Below are positions 30,793 to 37,837 of a stretch of 41,587 nucleotides of DNA, one piece after another. The notes under the pieces are model-generated. The model did not search any database and was not told the DNA's origin. It saw nothing but the letters and a program-made list of their open reading frames with translations. Each line of letters opens with the position of its first letter. Position 1 is the stretch's first letter. Both the position numbers and the translations under genes were made by a program. Source of the DNA: Modestobacter sp. (lineage in GTDB: Bacteria > Actinomycetota > Actinomycetes > Mycobacteriales > Geodermatophilaceae); contig JAOPVN010000108.1 of NCBI GenBank assembly GCA_025966175.1, positions 1-41,587 on the forward strand, read 5' to 3'.

Positions 30793-31391
30793 GACGTGGG
30801 CTGCCCGGGCCCGTGCTCGCCGAGCATCCCGGCGACCACGCCGAGACCGGCGTCGTTGAGCAGTCCGTCGTGCACGGCCAGCGCCCGCTCGGCCTTGACC
30901 TCGCGCAGGTAGTCGATCAGCTCGCCGATCTTCGACCAGGGGGCGTGCGCGGGCAGCAGCAGGGTCGGGACGGCGACCTCCGGGACCGTCAGCGCGTCGC
31001 CGGGGTGGAAGACCGTGCCCTCGACGAGGAAGCCGACGTTGCGCACCCGCGGGAGGTCCGGGTGGATGACGGCGTGCCACTCGCCGTGCACGGTCACGTC
31101 GAAGCCGGCCGCGGTGAAGGAGTCGCCCGGGCCCACGACGTGGACGCGGGGGCCCAGGCCCGCCAGCTGCTCGGCCACCGAGGAGTTGGTCCACAGCTCC
31201 AGGGCCGGGTCGGCGTCCAGCGCGGCGCGGACCTTGTCGGGGACGAAGTGGTCGAAGTGCTCGTGGGTGATCAGCAGCGCCGAGGCACCCGCCCAGGCGT
31301 CGTCCGTGGTGAAGGCGCCGGGATCGACGAGCAGTCGGCGGTCGTCGTCGGACAGGACGACACACGCATGTCCGTGCTTGGTGAGCTGCAC
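30753..31391 (-). CDS. MBL-fold metal-dependent hydrolase
   Basis: A 212-residue metallo-beta-lactamase-fold protein of the UlaG/YtnP-like small type. Metal ligands are in LLITHEHFDHFVP (HxHxDH), GEWHAVIHPD, VFHPGDALTV (Asp) and AVHDGLLND (late His). HGHACVVLSDDDRRLLVDPGAF is the normal N-terminus. The substrate is unknown. The GTG at 31391 follows GAGGAGG by five bases. Its last 40 bp overlap the 3' end of the EAL-DICT-LOV gene on the other strand. Confidence 0.88.
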   Translation of the reverse strand: MQLTKHGHACVVLSDDDRRLLVDPGAFTTDDAWAGASALLITHEHFDHFVPDKVRAALDADPALELWTNSSVAEQLAGLGPRVHVVGPGDSFTAAGFDVTVHGEWHAVIHPDLPRVRNVGFLVEGTVFHPGDALTVPEVAVPTLLLPAHAPWSKIGELIDYLREVKAERALAVHDGLLNDAGLGVVAGMLGEHGPGQPTSYARLAPGESVAV

Positions 31392-31467
31392 CTGGGCCTC
31401 CTCGGGTGGTGGGACGGTCACCGGCACGGTGCCACGTCCGATGCGGAAACGGGTGGCCCGGAGTGCG

Positions 31468-31483
31468 TCACCCCTTGGGGTGA
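31468..31483. promoter_or_regulatory. palindrome in the gap between the MBL gene and the small Cys-protein gene
   Basis: TCACCCC, spacer TT, GGGGTGA form a perfect 7-bp inverted repeat between the divergent genes starting at 31391 and 31535. It may be an operator for one or both. A related sequence is at 28882-28897. Confidence 0.4.
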
Positions 31484-31534
31484 GGCGCACGCGCACCGCT
31501 GTGCCGGTGCCGCGGCCGTGCCGACAACAGCTGG

Positions 31535-31753
31535 GTGACCACGCAGACGACCACCCACGTCGCCGCTCGCAGCCGCGCACACGGCCCGACGGCCGCCCTC
31601 TGGCACGCCGTCGAGGTGCACCGGATCGTCGCCGATCTGGACGGCGCGTGCGAGCTCACCGTCTGTGGCGCCCTGGCCCGGGTGACCACCGAGCAGGACT
31701 GGCCGCTGACCGGAACCGACGTCTGCCCGGCCTGCACCGCCCAGGCCCGCTAG
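31535..31753 (+). CDS. small hypothetical protein with Cys pairs
   Basis: A 72-residue protein that I cannot name. After a Thr/Arg/Ala-rich N-terminus it reads LWHAVEVHRIVADLDGACELTVCGALARV, then DWPLTGTDVCPACTAQAR. The four Cys (CELTVC and CPAC) and nearby His suggest a small zinc-binding protein; similar short actinobacterial proteins with CG...WP...CPxC are common and uncharacterised. GTG 31535 has only a weak ribosome site. A parS-like palindrome follows its stop by 11 bp. Confidence 0.65.
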   Translation: MTTQTTTHVAARSRAHGPTAALWHAVEVHRIVADLDGACELTVCGALARVTTEQDWPLTGTDVCPACTAQAR

Positions 31754-31764
31754 CTCCCGTCGCC

Positions 31765-31778
31765 GTTCCACGTGGAAC
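31765..31778. other. parS-like centromere site 2
   Basis: GTTCCACGTGGAAC, identical to the site at 18105-18118, and here extended to an 18-bp perfect palindrome (31763-31780). It lies in the convergent gap between the small Cys-protein gene and the enoyl-CoA hydratase gene, four bases before structured repeat copy 4. Confidence 0.65.
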
Positions 31779-31783
31779 GGTCT

Positions 31784-31845
31784 GGCCCCCTCCAGGGCAC
31801 CGCCCCGAGCGTGCGAGGGGTGGGGAGGAGGGGGTCCTTCATCAG
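31784..31845. repeat. stop-codon-linked structured repeat, copy 4
   Basis: Begins GGCCCCCTCCAGGGCACC, has the core GCCCCGAGCGTGCGAGGGGTG, and ends GGAGGAGGGGGTCCTTCATCA at the enoyl-CoA hydratase stop codon. Outer arms CCCCCTCC (31786-31793) and GGAGGGGG (31827-31834) pair perfectly. It is probably the terminator for the hydratase gene and, on the other strand, for the small Cys-protein gene. Confidence 0.7.
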
Positions 31846-32630
31846 CGGCCGGTGAACTCCGCGGGCCGCTTCGCCAGGAACGCCTCGACGGCCTCGCGGT
31901 GGTCGGCGGTGGCACCCAGACCGGTCTGCAGGCTCGCCTCGAGCGCCAGGGTGTCCTCGAGGGAGTCCGTGGCCGCCGTCGCCAGCACCGTCTTGATCGC
32001 CCGGTAGGCCAGCGTCGGCCCGGCCGCGAGCCGTGCGGCCAGCGCCCGGGACTCGGCGAGCACCTGCTCCGGCGCCACCACCCGGTGCACCAGCCCCCAC
32101 TGCCCCGCGGTCTCCGCGGTGAACGGCTCGGGCAGCAGCAGCAGCTCGGCCGCCCGGGAGCCGCCCACGCAGTGGACCAGCCGGGATGCCAGCCCGGAGT
32201 CGCTGGACAGCCCGATCCCGGCGAACGCGGTGGTGAACTTGGCCCCGGCGGCCGCCACCCGCAGATCACCGGCGAGCGCGAGGCCCAGCCCGGCCCCGGC
32301 GCAGGCGCCGTTGATCCCGACCACGACCGGCACCCGCAGCGCGGCAAGCGCCAGCACCAGCGGGTTGTACTCGGCCTCCACCACCGACAGCGAGGGCGAG
32401 CCGTCCGGCCGCTCGGCGCGCAGCGACTCCAGGTGCTCGGCCAGGTCCTGGCCCACGCAGAAGGCGCGGCCGGTGCCGGTGAGCAGCACCGCGCGCACCG
32501 ACTCGTCGGCGGCGACCTCCCGCACGTGGGTGAGCAGCTCGGTGCGCAGCTGATGGGACAACCCCGGTCGCTGCAGCGTCAGGGTGGCGACGCCGCCGGC
32601 GTCGGTGCGGGTGACGGTGGGTTCGGACAA
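31842..32630 (-). CDS. enoyl-CoA hydratase/isomerase family protein
   Basis: A 262-residue crotonase-fold enzyme, predicted to hydrate or isomerise an unsaturated acyl-CoA. Family marks are VRAVLLTGTGRAFCVGQDL (oxyanion hole 1), VVVGINGACAGAGLGLALAGDLRVAA (oxyanion hole 2) and FAGIGLSSDSGLASRLVHCVGG, followed by AYRAIKTVL. The Asp in SSDSG, in place of the usual Glu, recalls PaaG-type ring-epoxide isomerases, but this is weak evidence. It lies 14 bp after the 3-hydroxyacyl-CoA dehydrogenase gene and is the second gene of that operon. Confidence 0.9.
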   Translation of the reverse strand: MSEPTVTRTDAGGVATLTLQRPGLSHQLRTELLTHVREVAADESVRAVLLTGTGRAFCVGQDLAEHLESLRAERPDGSPSLSVVEAEYNPLVLALAALRVPVVVGINGACAGAGLGLALAGDLRVAAAGAKFTTAFAGIGLSSDSGLASRLVHCVGGSRAAELLLLPEPFTAETAGQWGLVHRVVAPEQVLAESRALAARLAAGPTLAYRAIKTVLATAATDSLEDTLALEASLQTGLGATADHREAVEAFLAKRPAEFTGR

Positions 32631-32644
32631 CGCTGTCGGCCCTC

Positions 32645-33565
32645 TCAGGTGTAGTCGTGGAAGCCGCGGCCGGTCTTGCGGCCCAGCTCCCCGGCGGCCA
32701 CCTTGTCACGCAACAGCTGGGGCGGGGTGAACCGCTCCCCCAGCGTCCCGGCCAGGTACTCGGCGATCGCCAGCCGCACGTCCAGGCCGACCAGGTCGGT
32801 GGAGCGCAGCGGCCCCATCGGGTGCCGGTAGCCCAGCTCCATGGCGGCGTCGATCGCCTCGGCATCCGCGACGCCCTCCTCGAGCATCCGGATCGCCTCC
32901 AGCCCGAGCAGCACGCCCAGCCGGGAGGAGGCGAAACCGGGGGAGTCCTTGACGACGACGTCGGTCTTGCCCAGCGCCCGCACCCAGCCGCGGGTCGATT
33001 CCACGACGTCCGCGGCGGTCTCCGGGGCGACGACGACCTCGACCAGCTTGGAGGCCGGCACCGGGTTGAAGAAGTGCATGCCCAGGAACCGCGCCGGCCG
33101 CTGCAGCGCGGTGGCCAGCTCGGTGATCGACAGCGAGGAGGTGTTGGTCGCCAGCACGGCGTCCGGCCCGAGGGCGGACTCCGCGGCGGTGAGGACGGCG
33201 ATCTTGAGGTCGGCCCGCTCCGGCACCGCCTCGACGACCAGGCCGGTGTCGGGGGAGAGCTCCGCAGGCGAGTCGACCAGGGTCAACCGGGCGAGCGCGC
33301 TCTGCACGTCCCCGGTGAGCTTGCCGCGGCGCGCGGCCTCCTCCAGGCCGTCGGACACCCGGCCGCGCGCGGCCTCGGCGGCCTCGTCGCCGGCCTCGAC
33401 CACCTCGACCTGTGCCCCGGCGGACAGGAAGGCCTGGGCGATCCCGGCCCCCATCCGACCGCCACCGATCACGCCCACGCGGTCCGGGAGACCGTCCGTC
33501 CTGTCCGCCACGTCGTCCGCCACGTCGTCCTCCACGTCGCTCGTACCGTCGGTGCAGCTGATCAT
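32645..33565 (-). CDS. 3-hydroxyacyl-CoA dehydrogenase family protein (PaaH/FadB2-like)
   Basis: A 306-residue NAD-dependent dehydrogenase that oxidises 3-hydroxyacyl-CoA. The Rossmann motif is VGVIGGGRMGAGIAQAFLSAG, the catalytic His is in FLGMHFFNPVPASKLVEVV, and the C-terminal dimer domain has DSPGFASSRLGVLLGLEAIRMLEEG and YRHPMGPLRSTDLVGLDVRL. The N-terminus has an unusual acidic leader (DVEDDVADDVADRTDG) with an internal DNA repeat (CACGTCGTCC). ATG 33565 follows GGGAGGAGG. It heads the operon with the enoyl-CoA hydratase and is divergent from the thioesterase gene 66 bp away. Confidence 0.93.
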   Translation of the reverse strand: MISCTDGTSDVEDDVADDVADRTDGLPDRVGVIGGGRMGAGIAQAFLSAGAQVEVVEAGDEAAEAARGRVSDGLEEAARRGKLTGDVQSALARLTLVDSPAELSPDTGLVVEAVPERADLKIAVLTAAESALGPDAVLATNTSSLSITELATALQRPARFLGMHFFNPVPASKLVEVVVAPETAADVVESTRGWVRALGKTDVVVKDSPGFASSRLGVLLGLEAIRMLEEGVADAEAIDAAMELGYRHPMGPLRSTDLVGLDVRLAIAEYLAGTLGERFTPPQLLRDKVAAGELGRKTGRGFHDYT

Positions 33566-33631
33566 GTCCTCCTCCCGGTCGCGCGACGAGCACCCCTGTC
33601 GGCGACCGGCCGCCGAGAGGAAGGAACCCCT

Positions 33632-34060
33632 GTGCCCTCCGACAGTGAGCCGCCCGACGGCCACGCGACCCGCGTCCAGGCCGTCCTGGACATCCCCCTC
33701 CACCGGTTCGTCGGCATCGAGCTGCTGGACCCCGCCGACCCGGCCGTCGGCATCTGGTTCCCGGTCGGGCCGTCCGCGCAGAACCAGGCGCGGCTGCTCC
33801 ACGGAGGCGTGGTGACTGCCCTGCTCGACGTCGCCGCCTACCTGGCGCTGCTCCCGCACCTGGCCGACGACGAGCACGCCGTCACCCACGACCAGGCGGT
33901 CTCCCTGCTGCGCCCGGTCTCCGCCGACCGACGGGTCGAGGTGCGCGGCACGGTGCTGCGCCGCGGCCGCGCGGTGGTCTTCCTCCGTGCCGAGGCGACC
34001 GTCGAGGGCACGCTCGTGGCCACCGCACAGGTCACCAAGACCGTCGTCCCGGCCGGCTGA
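33632..34060 (+). CDS. PaaI-like hotdog-fold thioesterase
   Basis: A 142-residue hotdog thioesterase, predicted to release CoA from a stalled or aromatic acyl-CoA. The signature is QARLLHGGVVTALLDVAAYLALLP, with VTHDQAVSLLRPVSADRRVEVRGTVLRRGRAVVFLRAEA as the second half. The GTG at 33632 is preceded by GAGAGGAAGG. It is divergent from the dehydrogenase/hydratase operon and upstream of the cyclase-ligase pair, which it probably supports. Confidence 0.9.
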   Translation: MPSDSEPPDGHATRVQAVLDIPLHRFVGIELLDPADPAVGIWFPVGPSAQNQARLLHGGVVTALLDVAAYLALLPHLADDEHAVTHDQAVSLLRPVSADRRVEVRGTVLRRGRAVVFLRAEATVEGTLVATAQVTKTVVPAG

Positions 34061-34106
34061 CCGCAGATCGGTCCAGGTCAGGGCAGCGGCCCTCCCGCGC
34101 CGGACC

Positions 34107-34142
34107 CCCTGTGATTGACACCACAGGGACGGCTGGTACATC
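34107..34142 (+). promoter_or_regulatory. promoter with overlapping operator upstream of the cyclase gene
   Basis: A consensus -35 TTGACA (34115-34120) and a -10-like TACATC (34137-34142) are separated by 16 bp. The -35 lies inside an inverted repeat with perfect arms CCCTGTG (34107-34113) and CACAGGG (34122-34128). A repressor bound there would block the promoter. The start codon is 60 bp downstream. Confidence 0.55.
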
Positions 34143-34202
34143 TTCCTCGCACCATCGACCCCGGGCACTGACGCCCGGGGCACGCTCGCCTTGGAGGCCA
34201 CC

Positions 34203-35168
34203 GTGACCGAGCCGAACAGCGCCCCCGACCTCGTCGACCTGCTCAAGGACGCGCCGACGAACTGGGGGAAGTGGGGCGCGGACGACGAGGTCGGTTCGCT
34301 GAACTACCTCGGCCCCGAGCAGGTGCTCGCCGCCGTCCGGCTGGTCAGCTCCGGCAAGGTCTTCACGCTGCAGCGGCTCATCGGCGACCCGAAGGGCGAC
34401 CCGGTGTGGCCGGGCCGGACACCGGCCGAGCGCACCCAGATCCTCGACGAGAGCGACTGGGACGAGGGCGGCAAGGGCCCCGCCTACCCCGGTGGCCTGC
34501 ACTACGCCGACGACAAGATCAACGCGTTCCTGCAGGGCTCCACGCAGTACGACGCGCTCGGGCACCTCTGGTACGACGGCAAGCTCTGGAACGGCTTCGA
34601 CGCGCGCACCACGATCGGCGGCCTGGACAAGGCCAGCGTCGAGCCCATCGCGCAGCGCGGGGTCGTGGGCCGGGCGGTGCTGCTGGACATGGCCCGCTTC
34701 CGCGGCAAGACCACCCTGGACAAGGGCGAGACCTTCACCCACGAGGACCTGATGGCCTGCGCGACGGCGCAGGGCATCGAGATCCAGAAGCGCGACATCC
34801 TGGTCATCCGGACGAACTTCCTGCAGTTGTTCTTCGAGCAGGGCGACGCCTTCTTCGAGGGGTTCAACGAGCCTGGCCTGGTCTACAGCCCGGAGCTCGT
34901 GCAGTGGTTCCAGGAGATGGAGATCCCCAACCTGGTCACCGACACCATCGCCAACGAGGTGACCACCGACCCCAACAACGGGATCGCCCTGGTGCTGCAC
35001 AACGCTCTCATGCGCAACCTCGGCGTCACGCTGACCGAGATCGCCGACCTCGAGCAGCTGGCCGCCGACTGCGCCGAGGACGGGCAGTACACGTTCCTGT
35101 ACGTCGCCGCCCCGCTCAAGGTCGCGAAGGGCAGCGGCTCGCCGGTCAACCCCGTCGTCATCAAGTAG
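34203..35168 (+). CDS. cyclase family (metal-dependent hydrolase) protein
   Basis: A 321-residue protein of the cyclase/kynurenine-formamidase-like superfamily, which hydrolyses amide or ester bonds with a bound metal. Visible regions are WGKWGADDEVGSLNYLGPEQV, FLQGSTQYDALGHLWYDGKLWNGF, IAQRGVVGRAVLLDMARF, RDILVIRTNFLQLF, and HNALMRNLGVTLTEIADLEQLAADC. The usual HxGTHxD...H metal motif appears as STQYDALGH, with Gln where the second His is expected; this variant seems normal in its subfamily but may change metal binding. GTG 34203 follows GGAGG; the TTG at 34191 is in frame. The ligase gene begins 7 bp after its stop. Confidence 0.85.
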   Translation: MTEPNSAPDLVDLLKDAPTNWGKWGADDEVGSLNYLGPEQVLAAVRLVSSGKVFTLQRLIGDPKGDPVWPGRTPAERTQILDESDWDEGGKGPAYPGGLHYADDKINAFLQGSTQYDALGHLWYDGKLWNGFDARTTIGGLDKASVEPIAQRGVVGRAVLLDMARFRGKTTLDKGETFTHEDLMACATAQGIEIQKRDILVIRTNFLQLFFEQGDAFFEGFNEPGLVYSPELVQWFQEMEIPNLVTDTIANEVTTDPNNGIALVLHNALMRNLGVTLTEIADLEQLAADCAEDGQYTFLYVAAPLKVAKGSGSPVNPVVIK

Positions 35169-35175
35169 CGGACCG

Positions 35176-36822
35176 ATGAGCGTCTACGACGAGCGTCCGT
35201 GGCTGGCGCGCTACGGCGACCAGCCGGCCGACTACACGCTGGAGTACGACAGCGCCCTGGACATGTTCCGGGCCGGGGTGGCGCGGGATCCCTCCGCCGT
35301 CGCGCTGCAGTACTTCGACGGCACGGTCACCCGCCAGGAGCTCGACGAGCTCAGTGACGCGCGGGCCAGCGGGCTGCTGGCCAGCGGCTTCTCCGCCGGC
35401 GACCGGCTGGCGGTGTACCTGCAGAACGTCCCGCAGTTCGTCATCGCCATGGTCGCGGCCTGGAAGGCCGGCGGGGTGATGGTGTCGATCAACCCGATGA
35501 GCCGGGAGCGGGAGCTGTCCTACCTGCTCAAGGACTCCGGGGCGACGGTCCTGGTGGCGCTGGAGGCCCTCTACGACGAGATCGGCCGCACCGTCGTCCC
35601 GGACACCGACGTGCGGCTGGTGCTCACCACCAGCGAGCTGGAGTTCCAGACCCGGGCCGACGAACGGCTGTTCGCCGGGATGACCCGGCAGCGGCCCGAG
35701 GGCACGACCGACTTCAGCGAGTTCATCGCCCAGCACCGGGGCGAGGTCCCGCCGCCGGTCGCGCTCACGCCGGACGACGTCGCGTTCCTCACCTACACGT
35801 CCGGGACCACCGGGGTGCCCAAGGGCGCGATGAACACCCACCGCAACGTGGTCTTCACCGCCCAGGTCTACCGCGACTGGGTCCGGGCCGGACGGGGCGG
35901 CGCGATCTTCGGCATCGCCCCGCTGTTCCACATCACCGGGCTCATCGGGCACATCGCGGTGAGCATGCTGGCCCCCGCACCGCTGGTCCTCGCGTACCGC
36001 TTCGAGCCGCAGGTGGTGCTCGACGCACTGCTCGAGCACCGGCCCACGTTCACCATCGGGGCCATCACCGCGCTCAACGCACTGCTCAATGCACCGGGGT
36101 TCACCAAGGACCACTTCGCCTCGTTCACCTCGGTGTACTCCGGCGGCGCGGCCATCTCCCCGACCGCCGAGAAGGCCTTCCTGGCCGCCACCGGGAAGCA
36201 GGTGCACAACGCCTACGGCCTGACCGAGACCACCTCCCCGATGACCGTGACGCCGTTCGGCGCCCCGTCCCCGGTGGACCCGACGTCGGGCGCGCTGTCG
36301 GTCGGGGTGCCGGCGCCGAGCACGATCGTGCGCATCCAGGGCGAGGACGGCCAGGACCTGCCGCTGGGTGACGTCGGCGAGATCGTCGCCGACGGGCCGC
36401 AGGTCGTCGCCGGCTACTGGGGCAAGCCCGAGGAGACCGCGGCGAACCTGCCCGGCGGTGCGCTGAAGAGCGGTGACGTCGGGTTCATGAACCCCGAGGG
36501 CTGGGTCTTCATCGTCGACCGCAAGAAGGACATGATCAACGCCTCGGGGTACAAGGTGTGGCCCCGTGAGGTGGAGGACGTGCTGGCCGAGCACCCCGCG
36601 GTGCGCGAGTCGGCGGTCGTCGGCGTCCCGGACGAGAAGCGCGGGGAGACCGTCAAGGCGTTCGTGAGCCTCATGCCCGGTGCCTCGGTGACACCCGAGG
36701 AGCTCATCGCGCACTGCAAGCAGCGCATGGCGGCCTACAAGTACCCGCGCAGCGTCGTGCTGATGGACGAACTCCCCAAGACGGTGACCGGGAAGATCCT
36801 TCGCCGGCAACTGCGGGAGTGA
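35176..36822 (+). CDS. acyl-CoA synthetase (AMP-forming)
   Basis: A 548-residue ANL-superfamily ligase that activates a carboxylic acid through an acyl-AMP and transfers it to CoA. Core motifs are FLTYTSGTTGVPKGAMNTHRN (split P-loop), YGLTETTSPMT (A5), KSGDVGFMNPEGWVFIVDRKKDMINASGYKVWPREVEDVL read in parts as A7-A8, and the catalytic Lys in PKTVTGKILRRQ (A10). The substrate cannot be read from sequence; medium-chain or aromatic acids fit the neighbours. It is the second gene of the cyclase-ligase operon, 7 bp after the cyclase. Confidence 0.94.
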   Translation: MSVYDERPWLARYGDQPADYTLEYDSALDMFRAGVARDPSAVALQYFDGTVTRQELDELSDARASGLLASGFSAGDRLAVYLQNVPQFVIAMVAAWKAGGVMVSINPMSRERELSYLLKDSGATVLVALEALYDEIGRTVVPDTDVRLVLTTSELEFQTRADERLFAGMTRQRPEGTTDFSEFIAQHRGEVPPPVALTPDDVAFLTYTSGTTGVPKGAMNTHRNVVFTAQVYRDWVRAGRGGAIFGIAPLFHITGLIGHIAVSMLAPAPLVLAYRFEPQVVLDALLEHRPTFTIGAITALNALLNAPGFTKDHFASFTSVYSGGAAISPTAEKAFLAATGKQVHNAYGLTETTSPMTVTPFGAPSPVDPTSGALSVGVPAPSTIVRIQGEDGQDLPLGDVGEIVADGPQVVAGYWGKPEETAANLPGGALKSGDVGFMNPEGWVFIVDRKKDMINASGYKVWPREVEDVLAEHPAVRESAVVGVPDEKRGETVKAFVSLMPGASVTPEELIAHCKQRMAAYKYPRSVVLMDELPKTVTGKILRRQLRE

Positions 36823-36872
36823 GCCCGGACATCTCACAGGCACCCCCGGTGTACGACGGGCAGCCCCCCATC

Positions 36873-36891
36873 TAAGGTGAGGCTGCCCTTC
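36873..36891. promoter_or_regulatory. IdeR/DmdR-type iron box upstream of efeU
   Basis: TAAGGTGAGGCTGCCCTTC matches the IdeR/DtxR consensus TTAGGTTAGGCTAACCTAA at about 13 of 19 positions, including the full AGGCT centre. It lies 47 bp before the efeU start. Iron-dependent repression of the operon is the inference. A second pairing, GGGCAGCC (36859-36866) with GGCTGCCC (36881-36888), overlaps it. Confidence 0.55.
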
Positions 36892-36937
36892 GTCGCCTGA
36901 TGCAGGGATGTCCCTGCTCGTGTCCGGAGGTGCAGCC

Positions 36938-37837
36938 GTGGGTCAGGTGTTCGCCGCCAGTTACCTCATCGGTCTGCGTGAGGGCCTGGAGATGGTCCTC
37001 ATCGTCAGCGTTCTCGTCGCGTACCTGGTGAAGACCGGTCGCCGGCAGCACCTGCTGCCCGTCTGGGGCGGGGTCGGGGCGGCCGCCGGGCTCTCGATCG
37101 CCTTCGGCGGGGCGCTGAGCTACGTCTCCACCACGGTGCTGGGCGGGCCGGGCCAGGAGCTGTTCGACGCGATCACCTCGACCGTCGCGGTGGCCATGGT
37201 GACCTGGATGGTCTTCTGGATGCGGCGCACCGCCCGCAAGCTGTCCGGCGAGCTGCGTGGCCGGCTCGACGGCGCGATCGGCCTGGGGGTCGGCGCCGTC
37301 GTCGGGATCGCATTCCTGTCCGTGGCCCGCGAGGGTCTGGAGACGACGCTGCTCTTCTTCGCCTCCGCCCAGGGCGCGACCTCCGCGGCGCCACTGCTCG
37401 GCCTCGCCGCCGGCCTCGTGAGCTCCATCGTCCTGGGCGTCGGCCTCTACGCCGGGGCCATCCGGATCAACCTCTCCCGCTTCTTCATGGTCAGCGGCGC
37501 CCTGCTCGTGCTGGTCGCCGCCGGGATCTTCAAGTACGCGGTGCACGACTACCAGGAGGCCGGCGTCCTGCCCGGCGCCAGCACCTACGCCTTCGACGCC
37601 ACCGGCTGGCTGGACCCGACCAGCTGGTACGGCGCCCTCGCCTCCGGGCTGTTCAACATCACTCCCCGGCCGAGCGTGCTGGAGACGATCGCCTGGCTGG
37701 TCTACCTGGTCCCGGTGCTCGTGCTCTTCCTGCTCCCCGCGCGCAGCGCCCGCAAGACCCCGGCCGCCGGCAGCACGCCGCAGCCGGTCCCCAACGTCGT
37801 CTCGGAGAAGCCGCACCATGTCGAAGCCCGCGCGTGA
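36938..37837 (+). CDS. efeU: ferrous iron permease EfeU (FTR1 family)
   Basis: An inner-membrane iron permease of 299 residues with about seven helices. The two iron-binding REGLE motifs of the FTR1 family are present: LIGLREGLEMVL near residue 14 and SVAREGLETTLLFF near residue 131. The C-terminus is a short basic cytoplasmic tail. I chose GTG 36938 (MGQVFAASYLIG), which has GGAGG seven bases upstream; ATG 36908 is in frame but lacks a good site. It overlaps efeO by 20 bp and heads the efeU-efeO-efeB operon. Confidence 0.93.
   Translation: MGQVFAASYLIGLREGLEMVLIVSVLVAYLVKTGRRQHLLPVWGGVGAAAGLSIAFGGALSYVSTTVLGGPGQELFDAITSTVAVAMVTWMVFWMRRTARKLSGELRGRLDGAIGLGVGAVVGIAFLSVAREGLETTLLFFASAQGATSAAPLLGLAAGLVSSIVLGVGLYAGAIRINLSRFFMVSGALLVLVAAGIFKYAVHDYQEAGVLPGASTYAFDATGWLDPTSWYGALASGLFNITPRPSVLETIAWLVYLVPVLVLFLLPARSARKTPAAGSTPQPVPNVVSEKPHHVEARA

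Noticed and set aside
28909..31365. Minus-strand frame of about 800 codons antisense to the EAL-DICT-LOV gene
   Set aside because: No domain is recognisable and the opposite strand has complete conserved motifs.
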